Source: Candidatus Competibacteraceae bacterium (lineage in GTDB: Bacteria > Pseudomonadota > Gammaproteobacteria > Competibacterales > Competibacteraceae). From it: DNA of 52,848 bases. The notes below the pieces were generated by a model. The model was not told where the DNA came from, did no database searches, and saw only the letters and a program-made list of their open reading frames with translations. Shown here piece after piece: positions 7,815-17,241 of the stretch (within the stretch, counting starts at the first letter, position 1; each line of letters starts with the position of its first letter). The stretch spans positions 1 to 52,848 of the forward strand of contig RXIX01000010.1 of the NCBI GenBank assembly GCA_003989075.1, given 5' to 3'. Both the position numbers and the translations under genes were made by a program.

Positions 7815-9449
7815 CTAGGGGGTGTAGCCAGGAATCCGGCTCAGGTCAACGGTATCGATCTGCTCCGGTGGCAAATACTGGCGGGCATAGTCCAGCCATA
7901 GGCCGTTGCGGACAAAGAGATCGAACAGGTCCGGGTCGATGTGCCGCTTTTCCGCCATCCGCCCGAGGATCTGCAGGACTTCGCTCAGCGGCTTGCCCGG
8001 TTTATAAGGCCGGTCGCGAGCGGTCAGCGCCTCGAAGATATCGGCCAAACCGATGATGCGCGCCGGCAGCGGTAGATTCGAGGCGTCCAGGCCGCGATGG
8101 TAACCGCTGCCGTCGAGCTTTTCGTGGTGACAGGCAGCATATTCGGGCACATTGCGTAGATTGCGCGGCCACGGCAGCGAATTCAGCAGGCGCAAGGTCA
8201 GAACCACATGCTCCTCGATGATGCGGCGTTCCTCCGGGTTGAGCGTGCCGCGCTCAATGCACAGATTGGCGATCTCATCAGCGTCGAGCAGGTCGCGCTC
8301 CTGACCATCGGGACCGGTCCAGCGCCGCCGGGCGATTTGCATAATGCGTTGCTGCGCGGCGCTGTCCAGGGTTTCACCGCCGATATTGCAGTGGCGCAGA
8401 TGCTCGCGCTCCTCATCCAGGGTTGCCAGGGTGTCGCGATAACGCTGTTCCAGCACCGGCAATGCCGCGTGGTCGCCGCGCGCGCTGGCGGCCAGGGTTT
8501 CACGCAGCCAGGCGATTTCGGCATCGCGCTTGAGCACCTCGAAACGGGTGTCGAGCAGGTGAATGCGATCGAACAGGGTTTCCAACTTGGTGGATTTATC
8601 CACCAGGTGAACCGGGGTGACGATCTTGCCGCAGTCATGTAACAGGCCGGCAATCTTGATTTCATACAGTTCGGCATCGCTGGGCTGGAACTGGGCCAGT
8701 GGGCCATGCGCACAATTCCGCGCCGCCTCGGCGATCATCATGGTCAATGCCGGCACGCGCTGGCAGTGCCCGCCGGTGTGTGCTGACTTGTGATCGATGG
8801 CGATGTTGATCATCTCGATCAGCCCCTCGAAAAACTGCTGCAACTGCAGAATCAGCCGCTGATTGGTCAGGGCGATGGCGGCCTGCGAGGCGAGCGATTC
8901 GGCCAGTTGCCGGTCGGCGGCGGAAAAATGGCGCAACTGACCGCTGTCCGGATCCAGGGCATTGATCAACTGGAACACGCCGATGATCCGTCCGGTGTGA
9001 TCCTTCATGGGTACGGTCAGGAAGGCGTGCGAATGATAGCCGGTGCGCTGGTCGAAGCGGCGGGTGCCGGAGAAGTCAAAATGCGACTCGCTATAGGCGT
9101 CGTCGATTACCACCGTGGTGTCGTGGAGCACGGCATAGGTGACCACCATGCTGGTGTTGGGCTGGCCGGCGGCGTCATAGAGCGGGATCGGTGGAAAGGG
9201 GATCGCGTTGCCGGAGGCGCCGCCCATGCGCAGCTGCAGCGACCGGTTCTGTAGCACGACAAAGTGCAGCTCGCAGGTATCCTCGTCGAGACGATAGAGG
9301 GTGCCGCCATCCACGCTGATCAGGCTTATCGCGGTTTCAAGAAGTACTTCCATCAGCTTGGGCGTATCGCGTTCCCGGGAGAGGGCGATGCCGATCCGAT
9401 TGAGCTGTTCAAGACACTGCGGCAGATCCCTGGAGTGAGAGGCGGGCAT
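7815..9449 (-). CDS. GAF and HD-GYP domain protein (c-di-GMP phosphodiesterase family)
   Basis: The 544-residue product has an N-terminal GAF sensor domain (about residues 15-195) and an HD-GYP domain (about 215-535). The HD pair is in LLHDCGK (271-272). A second metal-binding His pair is in HHEKLDGSGY (441-442). The name motif reads GYH (449-451) instead of GYP, and about 100 extra residues separate the HD pair from the EEH motif (412-414). HD-GYP enzymes hydrolyse c-di-GMP, but with these changes activity is uncertain. It is the first gene of a three-gene operon. Confidence 0.87.
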   Translation of the reverse strand: MPASHSRDLPQCLEQLNRIGIALSRERDTPKLMEVLLETAISLISVDGGTLYRLDEDTCELHFVVLQNRSLQLRMGGASGNAIPFPPIPLYDAAGQPNTSMVVTYAVLHDTTVVIDDAYSESHFDFSGTRRFDQRTGYHSHAFLTVPMKDHTGRIIGVFQLINALDPDSGQLRHFSAADRQLAESLASQAAIALTNQRLILQLQQFFEGLIEMINIAIDHKSAHTGGHCQRVPALTMMIAEAARNCAHGPLAQFQPSDAELYEIKIAGLLHDCGKIVTPVHLVDKSTKLETLFDRIHLLDTRFEVLKRDAEIAWLRETLAASARGDHAALPVLEQRYRDTLATLDEEREHLRHCNIGGETLDSAAQQRIMQIARRRWTGPDGQERDLLDADEIANLCIERGTLNPEERRIIEEHVVLTLRLLNSLPWPRNLRNVPEYAACHHEKLDGSGYHRGLDASNLPLPARIIGLADIFEALTARDRPYKPGKPLSEVLQILGRMAEKRHIDPDLFDLFVRNGLWLDYARQYLPPEQIDTVDLSRIPGYTP

Positions 9450-9662
9450 GGCGATTCTGGCTCCGGGCGAAAAGTGTTGAATTGAATTTCGGTATTATAT
9501 GCCGGTCGCACGATCACCGCGCTGAATCGCTCAGGCGGGCGGCGCATCGGCCGGCCCGCGGCAACGCGTGGTTTAACCAGTGCAGTGACATTAACCCAGC
9601 ATGCAGAACGCCGTGGCCCGGAACTGGATTAGACGGGTGCCCCGGCGGAAGGAGAACCGGGC

Positions 9663-10775
9663 TTGAAAAGTGATGCAGTCATCGAACTGCGCAACGTCAG
9701 CAAGGCCTACGAGCGCCATACGGTGTTGCGCAACATCAACCTGCAGGTCCGGGCCGGCGAATTCCTGACGCTGCTGGGGCCGTCGGGATGTGGCAAAACT
9801 ACGATTCTGCGCCTGCTGGCCGGCTTCGAGCAGGCCGATAGCGGCGAGATTCTGATCGCTGGCCGCGATATGCGTGCCCTGCCGCCCGAGCAGCGCCATA
9901 TCAATACCGTGTTTCAAAGCTATGCCCTGTTTCCGCACCTGACCGTGTTTGAGAACGTCGCCTTTGGGCCGCGCCTGCAGGGGGTGCGTGGCGCCGATTT
10001 GCAGGAGCGGGTGCTGGAGGCGCTGCGCATGGTCAAGCTGGAGGACTACAGCGCCCGTCGTCCCGGCCAACTGTCCGGCGGCCAGCAGCAGCGGGTGGCG
10101 ATAGCCCGTGCGGTGGTGAATCGGCCGCTGGTGTTGCTGCTCGACGAACCACTGAGCGCCCTGGATTACAAGCTGCGCAAGGCGATGCAGATTGAGCTCA
10201 AGCAGTTGCAGCGCCGCCTGGGTATCACCTTCATTTTCGTTACCCACGATCAGGAAGAGGCGCTCTCCATGTCCGACCGGGTGGCGGTGATGAATGCCGG
10301 CCGCATCGAGCAACTGGGCACCCCGCGGCAGATCTACGAAACGCCGGAAAACCTGTTTGTCGCCCGCTTCGTCGGCGAAATCAACACCCTGTTCGGACGA
10401 GTGGTGGCGGTCGATCCGCCCTATTACGACATCTGCGTGCATGAACGGATCGTACGGCTGAAGTCGAAATTCATCTTCGCCAGCGGTGACCGGGTCAACA
10501 TCCTGATTCGCCCCGAGGATCTGCGCATCTGGCGCGAGCACGAGGGCAGCGATGAGGAACGGGCGACCCTGTTTCCCGCTGCGGTCGAAGATGTGGTGTA
10601 CAAGGGCAGCACCGTCGATCTGATCATTCGCCTCGACAATGGCGACCGACTGTCGACTACGCAGTTTTTCAACGAGGACGATCAGGCCATTGTCAACCTG
10701 GATTTTCAGCCCGGTGAGCGGGTGTTCGTTGACTGGGTACATGACTGGGAGGTGATCCTGCCCCATGAAGACTAG
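9663..10775 (+). CDS. potA: Spermidine/putrescine ABC transporter ATP-binding protein
   Basis: This is a 370-residue ATPase. Walker A is GPSGCGKTT (39-47), the Q-loop is in FQSYALFPH, the signature is [14 protein letters not shown] (137-150) and Walker B is LVLLLDEP (156-163). A C-terminal TOBE-like regulatory domain follows. It energises polyamine uptake with PotB and PotC. The start is TTG at 9663 with AAGGAG eight bases upstream; no in-frame ATG lies near. Its end overlaps potB by 11 bases. Confidence 0.93.
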   Translation: MKSDAVIELRNVSKAYERHTVLRNINLQVRAGEFLTLLGPSGCGKTTILRLLAGFEQADSGEILIAGRDMRALPPEQRHINTVFQSYALFPHLTVFENVAFGPRLQGVRGADLQERVLEALRMVKLEDYSARRPGQLSGGQQQRVAIARAVVNRPLVLLLDEPLSALDYKLRKAMQIELKQLQRRLGITFIFVTHDQEEALSMSDRVAVMNAGRIEQLGTPRQIYETPENLFVARFVGEINTLFGRVVAVDPPYYDICVHERIVRLKSKFIFASGDRVNILIRPEDLRIWREHEGSDEERATLFPAAVEDVVYKGSTVDLIIRLDNGDRLSTTQFFNEDDQAIVNLDFQPGERVFVDWVHDWEVILPHED

Positions 10776-11619
10776 GGAACCGTTCAAATGGGTGGCCGTG
10801 GGCACGATCTGGACCTGGCTGGCGCTGTTCGCCCTGTTGCCCAACGCCATGGTGCTGGTCGCCAGTGTCTTGGAGCGCGGCCAGGATCAGTTCTTCGCCT
10901 TCGCCTTCACCCTGGCCAGTTATCGACGGCTGCTCGATCCGCTGTATCTAAGCGTGCTGCTGGATTCGCTGTATCTGGCGGCGCTGACCACCGTGCTGTG
11001 CCTGCTGATCGGCTATCCCTTCGCCTATCTGCTGGCGCAGGCACCGGCGCGCCGGCGGGCCCTGCTGTTGCTGCTGGTGATCATTCCGTTCTGGACCAGC
11101 TCATTGGTGCGTACCTATGCCATGGTGATCCTGCTCAAGACCAACGGCCTGATCAACCAAATGCTGCTGGGTCTGGGCTGGATCAGCGAACCGCTGGAAC
11201 TGCTTTACACCACGCCGGCGGTGATTGCCGGCATGTGCTATGCGCTGCTGCCGTTCATGATCCTGCCGCTGTATGCCGCGCTGGAAAAGCTCGACCGGCG
11301 CCTGATCGAAGCGGCCCATGATCTGGGCGCCGGCCGGGTGACGATCTTCCGCCGCGTCATCATCCCGCTGACCCTGCCGGGCATCATTGCCGGCGCCATG
11401 TTGACCTTTCTGCCGGCGCTGGGCATGTTCTACGTCGCCGATCTGCTCGGTGGCGCCAAGACCATGCTGGTGGGCAATCTGATTCGCGACCAGTTCCTGG
11501 CGGCGCGCGACTGGCCGTTCGGATCCGCGGCCAGCGCCATGCTGACCGGGTTGATGGCGCTGCTCATGTGGGCCTATTACCAGAGCTCGCGCCGCGCCAA
11601 CCGGGGAGCGTTGCCATGA
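10765..11619 (+). CDS. potB: Polyamine ABC transporter permease PotB
   Basis: The 284-residue product has six hydrophobic helices and the inner-membrane coupling motif EAAHDLGAGRVTIFRRVIIP (the EAA loop) at about residues 178-197. It forms the channel with PotC. It starts inside the end of potA and its TGA overlaps the potC ATG (ATGA), a compact potABC operon. Confidence 0.93.
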   Translation: MKTREPFKWVAVGTIWTWLALFALLPNAMVLVASVLERGQDQFFAFAFTLASYRRLLDPLYLSVLLDSLYLAALTTVLCLLIGYPFAYLLAQAPARRRALLLLLVIIPFWTSSLVRTYAMVILLKTNGLINQMLLGLGWISEPLELLYTTPAVIAGMCYALLPFMILPLYAALEKLDRRLIEAAHDLGAGRVTIFRRVIIPLTLPGIIAGAMLTFLPALGMFYVADLLGGAKTMLVGNLIRDQFLAARDWPFGSAASAMLTGLMALLMWAYYQSSRRANRGALP

Positions 11620-12392
11620 GCGTGAAGCGCGCCGCCCGCATCGCCTACCTGCTGCTGATTTATGGCTTCCTGTATCTGCCGATCCTGGTGCTGGTGGTCT
11701 ATTCCTTCAACGACTCCAAATACTCGCTGGAATGGCGCGGCCTGACCTGGGACTGGTATCAGGCGCTGCTGGATGATCCGGATCTATGGCAGGTGGCCCT
11801 GAATTCGGCGCTGATTGCCACGCTGTCGGCAACGGTGGCGACCGTCATTGGCACCATGGCAGCGGTGGCGCTGTATCGCTACCGCTTCTTCGGCAAGACG
11901 CTGCTCAATGGTCTGGTTTTCGTGCTGATGCTGACCCCGGACATCGTCATGGGCATCGCGCTGTTGATCCTGTTCACCAGTCTGAGCCTGCCGCTGGGTT
12001 TCTGGACGCTGTTGCTGGCCCATATCACCTTCAGCATTCCCTTTGTGGTGGTGAGCGTACTCAGCCGCATCAGCGGTTTCGACCGCTATTTGATCGAGGC
12101 CGCCAAGGATCTCGGTGCCAGTGAATTCCAGACCTTTCGCCGGGTGCTGTTGCCGATGCTGGCGCCGGCGGTGCTGGCGGGCTGGCTGCTGAGTTTCACC
12201 CTGTCGATGGACGATGTGATGGTCAGTTTTTTTGTCACCGGGCCGAGTTTCGAGATTCTGCCGCTGAAGATCTATTCCATGGTGCGCCTGGGCGTGACCC
12301 CGGAGATCAACGCACTGTGCACCCTGATGCTTGGCGTTACGCTGAGCATGGTGCTGGTGGCGCAGGCACTGCTGCGCGACCGTGGCACCTGA
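11616..12392 (+). CDS. potC: Polyamine ABC transporter permease PotC
   Basis: The 258-residue product has six transmembrane helices and the EAA loop EAAKDLGASEFQTFRRVLLP. The conserved N-terminal region with YSFNDSKYSLEWRGLTWDWY is typical of PotC. The start at 11616 overlaps the potB stop by four bases. The usual fourth gene, potD (binding protein), is absent; an acyltransferase gene follows instead, and a TAXI-type binding protein comes after that. Confidence 0.93.
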   Translation: MSVKRAARIAYLLLIYGFLYLPILVLVVYSFNDSKYSLEWRGLTWDWYQALLDDPDLWQVALNSALIATLSATVATVIGTMAAVALYRYRFFGKTLLNGLVFVLMLTPDIVMGIALLILFTSLSLPLGFWTLLLAHITFSIPFVVVSVLSRISGFDRYLIEAAKDLGASEFQTFRRVLLPMLAPAVLAGWLLSFTLSMDDVMVSFFVTGPSFEILPLKIYSMVRLGVTPEINALCTLMLGVTLSMVLVAQALLRDRGT

Positions 12393-12407
12393 GCGGTGGG
12401 GCTGGCC

Positions 12408-13289
12408 ATGAACCGCGCCACGCTGATCAAGAGTCTGCTGCGTCTGGCGGCAGGATTGCCGCTGTGGCTGAATCATGCCCTGGGTGCAGCGCTGGGCTGG
12501 CTGCTGTGGCGCCTGCCTAATGATGCGCGGCGCGTGGCCGGGCGCAATCTGGACCTGGCCTTTGCCGATTGGTCAGCCGCAGACCGGGCGGCGCTGCTGC
12601 ATCGTAACCTGATCGAAACTGGCAAGTTGTTCCTGGAGCTGGGGCCATTGTGGCTGTGGCCGGGCGCGCGGGTGCTGGCTCTGGTCCGGGGCCCGGTGGC
12701 CGGCGAGGAGGCATTGGCCGGGGCGGTGCGCGCGCGAAGCGGTGCGATCCTGCTTACGCCGCATCTAGGCGCCTGGGAAATGGCTGGACTGTATTACTCC
12801 AGCCGCCATCCATTGACCATTCTCTATCGACCCAGCCGCCTGGGGCTGGATGCGCTGAGCATCCAGGGCCGTGGCCGTCTTGGCGGTCAGGTCGTCGCTA
12901 CTGATGCCCGTGGCGTGCGCAGTCTGCTGATGGCGCTGCGACAGGGTGAGGTGCTCGGCATTCTCCCCGATCAGGACCCCGGTGAAGAGGGCGGCGTGTT
13001 CGCGCCGTTTTTCGGCATCGCCGCCAGTACCATGACCCTGGTGTCGCGGCTGGCGCTCAAGACCGGCGCGCCCGTGTTCCTGACCTGGGCGGAACGCCTG
13101 CCGCGTGGCCGGGGTTACACGCTGCATCTGTGCGAACTGCCCGAGGTGACCGGGGCGGCGACGCTGGAAGATTCAGTCGCGGCGCTGAACCGGGGCGTGG
13201 AAGCAGCGGTGCGCAGCCTGCCGGATCAGTACCTGTGGGCCTACAAGCGTTTCAAGACACGCCCATCCGGCCTGCCTAAACTGTACTGA
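12408..13289 (+). CDS. Lysophospholipid/lipid A acyltransferase (LpxL/HtrB family)
   Basis: The 293-residue product belongs to the lauroyl/myristoyl acyltransferase family that adds secondary acyl chains to Kdo2-lipid A. It has the HX4E catalytic motif HLGAWE (about residue 122) and a later LPDQDPGEEGGVFAPFFG segment. An N-terminal hydrophobic stretch anchors it to the inner membrane. Start: ATG at 12408; a GTG four codons upstream is possible. It follows potC by 15 bases and may be co-transcribed. Whether it is the LpxL or LpxM paralogue cannot be decided here. Confidence 0.86.
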   Translation: MNRATLIKSLLRLAAGLPLWLNHALGAALGWLLWRLPNDARRVAGRNLDLAFADWSAADRAALLHRNLIETGKLFLELGPLWLWPGARVLALVRGPVAGEEALAGAVRARSGAILLTPHLGAWEMAGLYYSSRHPLTILYRPSRLGLDALSIQGRGRLGGQVVATDARGVRSLLMALRQGEVLGILPDQDPGEEGGVFAPFFGIAASTMTLVSRLALKTGAPVFLTWAERLPRGRGYTLHLCELPEVTGAATLEDSVAALNRGVEAAVRSLPDQYLWAYKRFKTRPSGLPKLY

Positions 13290-13339
13290 GTCCACGGGTC
13301 GCCGTACCCGATTCGCCATGATCCCCAGGAGTCTTCGCT

Positions 13340-14230
13340 ATGCTTGCCAAGTTGTCCTTGCCCTGCCTGTTTCTCCTCACCACCGGCCTGAGTCTGAGTG
13401 CCGGTTCAGTCGCCGCTGATGGGCCAATCGTGATCAGCACCGGCAAAAGCGGCGGTGGCTACAACACCATTGGCGAGCGCCTGAAAAGCGTGCTGGCTGA
13501 ACAGGATCAGGCGGCGCAGGTGCTGACCAGTGCCGGTTCGATCGAAAACCTCACCCGCCTGGATGATGCCAAAAGTCCGGTAAACGTCGGCTTGACCCAG
13601 GCCGATGCCCTGAAAGCCTATCTCAAGGAGCATCCTGATTTCGCCGGCAAGCTGATTACGCTCGGCGAGATCGGTAAGGAATGCGTATTCATCGTCACCG
13701 GCAAAGACAGCGACATTCACAGTGACGCCGACCTGCAGGCGCAGTCCGGGACCCGGCTGATCGCGGTGCAATCACCCAACAGCGGCGTGGCGGTGACCTG
13801 GCAATACATGACCGTGCTGGAGCCGGCGTTCAAGAACACCGCGCCGGCCTTTATCGATGGCGCCGAGGCGCTGCTGCAGATCAAGAACGCAGGCAAGACC
13901 AGCAAGGTCCAGGCGGTGATGGTGGTGCAAAAACCGATGGCTAAATCCACTGAAATGCAGGTGGTGCTGGATAATCCCAAGGATTTTCGCCTGGTGCCGG
14001 TCAAGGATTGGGATCTGAACGACACCTTGCCCGATGGCAGTTCGGTGTACAGCTTTGAGAACGTGACCGTGGCCGAGAAGAAATGGGGTTTTGATACTAC
14101 CGTGGATACGATCTGCACCCGTGGCCTGATGCTGGCGAATAAGGACAAACTGAGTGCCGACCAGCGCGGTCGCCTATCCAAGGTCATGCTGCTGGCTGCC
14201 AGCCGGGTGATCAGCGAGACCGGTCAGTAG
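13340..14230 (+). CDS. TAXI family TRAP-type solute-binding protein
   Basis: The 296-residue product has a signal peptide (cleavage after about residue 26) and then ISTGKSGGGYNTIGERLKSV, the hallmark start of TAXI-type periplasmic binding proteins. The LTSAGSIENLTRLDDAKSPV segment and the later TVDTICTRGLMLANKD also fit. A CAGGAG site precedes the ATG. No TRAP membrane subunits (DctQM) are nearby, so its partner is unknown. It lies 50 bases after the acyltransferase gene. Confidence 0.8.
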   Translation: MLAKLSLPCLFLLTTGLSLSAGSVAADGPIVISTGKSGGGYNTIGERLKSVLAEQDQAAQVLTSAGSIENLTRLDDAKSPVNVGLTQADALKAYLKEHPDFAGKLITLGEIGKECVFIVTGKDSDIHSDADLQAQSGTRLIAVQSPNSGVAVTWQYMTVLEPAFKNTAPAFIDGAEALLQIKNAGKTSKVQAVMVVQKPMAKSTEMQVVLDNPKDFRLVPVKDWDLNDTLPDGSSVYSFENVTVAEKKWGFDTTVDTICTRGLMLANKDKLSADQRGRLSKVMLLAASRVISETGQ

Positions 14231-14267
14231 ACGGGTTCGGGTCGCGAAACAGCGGGCGCCACTGGAC

Positions 14268-15971
14268 ATGCCGCATAGCATCACCCTGATTACCACAATT
14301 GCCGTCAGCCTGGGCCTGGCCCTGGTCATGGGGCTGATCGCCGCGCGCCTGAAGTTGCCGGCGCTGGTTGGCTATCTGATGGCCGGCGTGCTGATCGGCC
14401 CAGCCACGCCCGGTTTCGTCGCAGATGTCGAGCTGTCCGGCCAGTTGGCCGAAATCGGCGTCATGCTGCTGATGTTTGGCGTTGGCCTGCATTTTTCGCT
14501 CGATGATCTGCTGGCGGTGCGCCGCATTGCCCTGCCGGGCGCGATTGCCCAGATGGGCGTGGCGACCCTGCTGGGTCTGGGTGTCGCCCTGGGCTGGGGC
14601 TGGAGTTTCGGCGCGGGGCTGGTGCTGGGGTTGGCGCTGTCGGTGGCCAGTACGGTGGTTCTGCTGCGGGCGTTGGAGCAGCGAGGCATCCTGCAGACGG
14701 TCAATGGCCAGATCGCGGTCGGCTGGCTGGTGGTCGAGGATCTGGCGATGGTACTGGTGCTGGTGGTATTGCCGCCGCTGGCGGACTGGCTGAAGGGAGG
14801 CACGCCGGCGGATCCTGGTGCTTCAGGGCATCTGGCTGGGGTGCTGCTGATAACCCTCGGCTGGATCTCGCTGTTCATTGTGCTGATGCTGTTCGTCGGG
14901 CGGCGCGTCCTGCCCTGGCTGCTCTGGCAGGTGGCCGGTACCGGTTCCCGCGAGCTGTTCACGCTGGCCGTGGTCGCGGCGGCGGTGGGTATCGCTTACG
15001 GCTCGGCGGAACTGTTTGGGGTCTCATTTGCACTGGGTGCATTCTTCGCGGGCATGGTGCTGCGTGAGTCGCCGCTGAGTCATCGCGCCGCGCAGGAGTC
15101 GCTGCCGCTGCGGGATGCATTTTCGGTGCTGTTCTTTGTGTCGGTCGGCATGCTGTTCGATCCCCGGGTGTTGCTGCAGCAGCCGCTGCAGGTCCTGGCG
15201 GTGATCGCGATTATCATCATTGGCAAGTCGTTGGCCGCGTTCCTGCTGGTGCTGGTGCTGCGCTATCCGCTGAATACTGCGCTCACCGCCGCGGCCAGTC
15301 TGGCGCAGATTGGTGAATTCTCATTCATCCTCGCCGGCCTGGGGGTGACGCTGGGCATTCTGCCGCGTGAGGGGCAGAACCTGATCCTGGCTGGGGCTAT
15401 CCTGTCGATTGCTTTCAATCCGCTGCTGTTTCGTCTGATTGAACCGGTGCAAGCGTGGATACGTACCCGTTCCCGGTTGGCCCGTGAACTGGAACGCGCC
15501 GCCGATCCGCTGGCGGAATTGCCGATGACAGTCGAGTCTGGCCAGGTGACCGGTCATGTGCTGCTGGTCGGCTATGGTCGCGTCGGTCAGCGCATTGGTG
15601 CAGCGCTAGCGGCGCAGGGTTTGCGGATGGTGGTGGCTGAGCAGAACCGGGAGCGGGTGGCGCAACTGCGTGAAAGTGGTGTTCATGCTGTGGTCGGCGA
15701 TGCTACGACGCCTGCTGTGCTGATTCAGGCGCATGTGGCGCGGGCCGCGCTGCTGGTGATTGCGACACCGGATACGGCGCGTGCGCGGCAGATGATTGAA
15801 ATCGCCCGCCTGCTCAATCCGGAAATCAAAATCCTGGTGCGCGCCCACAGCGAGGAGGAGGCCATCCTGCTGGGCAAGGAGTGCGCGGTAACCGTGTTCC
15901 TGAGCAAACAGGAGCTGGCGCTGAGTATGATCCGCGGCGTGCTGGAAAGCCTTGCCAGGCCGGGCGGGTGA
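14268..15971 (+). CDS. Monovalent cation:proton antiporter-2 (Kef/YbaL type)
   Basis: The 567-residue product has a CPA2 membrane domain of about 12 helices (residues 5-390). Conserved segments include LPALVGYLMAGVLIGP and GAFFAGMVLRESPLSHRAA. A cytosolic RCK/TrkA-N nucleotide-binding domain follows (about 420-540, HVLLVGYGRVGQRIG). Family members are potassium/proton or potassium efflux systems. The absence of a long C-terminal extension and of KefF/KefG genes makes it closer to YbaL than to glutathione-gated KefB/KefC. Confidence 0.88.
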   Translation: MPHSITLITTIAVSLGLALVMGLIAARLKLPALVGYLMAGVLIGPATPGFVADVELSGQLAEIGVMLLMFGVGLHFSLDDLLAVRRIALPGAIAQMGVATLLGLGVALGWGWSFGAGLVLGLALSVASTVVLLRALEQRGILQTVNGQIAVGWLVVEDLAMVLVLVVLPPLADWLKGGTPADPGASGHLAGVLLITLGWISLFIVLMLFVGRRVLPWLLWQVAGTGSRELFTLAVVAAAVGIAYGSAELFGVSFALGAFFAGMVLRESPLSHRAAQESLPLRDAFSVLFFVSVGMLFDPRVLLQQPLQVLAVIAIIIIGKSLAAFLLVLVLRYPLNTALTAAASLAQIGEFSFILAGLGVTLGILPREGQNLILAGAILSIAFNPLLFRLIEPVQAWIRTRSRLARELERAADPLAELPMTVESGQVTGHVLLVGYGRVGQRIGAALAAQGLRMVVAEQNRERVAQLRESGVHAVVGDATTPAVLIQAHVARAALLVIATPDTARARQMIEIARLLNPEIKILVRAHSEEEAILLGKECAVTVFLSKQELALSMIRGVLESLARPGG

Positions 15972-15972
15972 T

Positions 15973-17241
15973 TCAGCGCAGTGTGTCGATGCAGCGCAGC
16001 AGCCTTGCCAGCGCACCACGCTGCTGTTCGACCAGGTCGCGGCCGCGCTGGCCACATTGCCGCGCCAGCTCGGGATCGGCCAGCAATTGCGCCACCCGCG
16101 TCGCCAGTTCCGTCGCATCGGCGATCTGCCAGGCGGCCTGTCCGGCCAGCAGCCGCGCCCCGGCTTCGCTGAAATTGAACATATGCGGCCCAAACAGTAC
16201 TGGCAGCCCGAGCAGCGCCGGCTCCAGCACATTATGGCCGCCGGTCGGCACCATGCTGCCCCCGACAAAGGCCAGATCGGCTGCGGCATAGAACAGCAGC
16301 AGTTCGCCCATGCTGTCGCCAAGAAACACGGCCGTATCCGCCGCGCAGGGGCGCTGTTCGCTGCGCCGGATCACGCCGAAACCACGTTGCTGGCACAGCG
16401 CCGCCACACCATCAAAGCGCTCCGGGTGACGCGGCACCAGCAGCAGCAGCAGTTCCGGCCATTGGGCGCGCAGCGTAGCGAAGGCATCCAGAACCGGCTC
16501 ATCCTCGCCGGCATGGGTGCTGGCGGCAATCCACACCGGCCGCTGTCCGCCCAGCAGGGCGCCGCGCAGCGCCTGGCCCCGCTGCGGTAGATCAGCCGGC
16601 AACTGCAGGTCGTACTTGAGGTTGCCGGTGACCTGGACCCGGGACGCGCCGAGTGTCCGAAAGCGCGCGGCATCGGCTTCGGCCTGTGCAGCGATCAAGG
16701 TCACATCACGCAGTAGGTCAGCGCTTAGGCGGCGAATCCGCGCATAACCGCGTGCCGAACGTTCTGACAGCCGGGCATTGGCAATGAGCACCGGAATGCC
16801 GGCGCGGGCGCACTGCCGCAGCAGGTTGGGCCACAACTCGGTTTCCATGATGATCGCCTGCCGTGGCCGGGCCCGGTGCAGGAAACGCGCCACCGCTCCG
16901 GGCAGGTCATAGGGTGCATAGACGTGCTGCACCCGTTCCCCCAGCGCTGCCCGCACCTGCCGCGAGCCGGTCAGCGTGGTGGTGGTCACCAGCACTGGCT
17001 GGTCCGGATAGCGTTGCAGCAGGGCTTCGATCAGCGGCAGCGCGGCGCGTACCTCGCCGACCGAAACCGCGTGAATCCACAGGCCGCCCGGCGGCAGCGG
17101 TGTAATCCAGCCCAGCCGTTCACGCCAGCGCTGCCGATGCCCCGCATCGCGCCGGCCACGCCAGTACAGCCGCAGCAGCGCCAGCGGCAGCAGCAGATAG
17201 AGCAGGGTAGTGTAGAGCAGGCGCACGACCGCTTCAGCCAC
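15973..17241 (-). CDS. waaA: 3-deoxy-D-manno-octulosonic acid transferase (Kdo transferase)
   Basis: WaaA attaches Kdo to lipid IVA at the inner membrane. The product is about 422 residues, as in the family, with an N-terminal membrane anchor, LWIHAVSVGEVRAALPLI with the conserved Glu, and a GT-B fold ending with VGGSMVPTGGHNVLEPALLG. The start is not certain: GTG at 17241 overlaps the cysZ stop by eight bases and gives the usual length; TTG at 17280 or GTG at 17226 are alternatives. It converges on the antiporter gene with only one base between the stops. Confidence 0.93.
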   Translation of the reverse strand: MAEAVVRLLYTTLLYLLLPLALLRLYWRGRRDAGHRQRWRERLGWITPLPPGGLWIHAVSVGEVRAALPLIEALLQRYPDQPVLVTTTTLTGSRQVRAALGERVQHVYAPYDLPGAVARFLHRARPRQAIIMETELWPNLLRQCARAGIPVLIANARLSERSARGYARIRRLSADLLRDVTLIAAQAEADAARFRTLGASRVQVTGNLKYDLQLPADLPQRGQALRGALLGGQRPVWIAASTHAGEDEPVLDAFATLRAQWPELLLLLVPRHPERFDGVAALCQQRGFGVIRRSEQRPCAADTAVFLGDSMGELLLFYAAADLAFVGGSMVPTGGHNVLEPALLGLPVLFGPHMFNFSEAGARLLAGQAAWQIADATELATRVAQLLADPELARQCGQRGRDLVEQQRGALARLLRCIDTLR

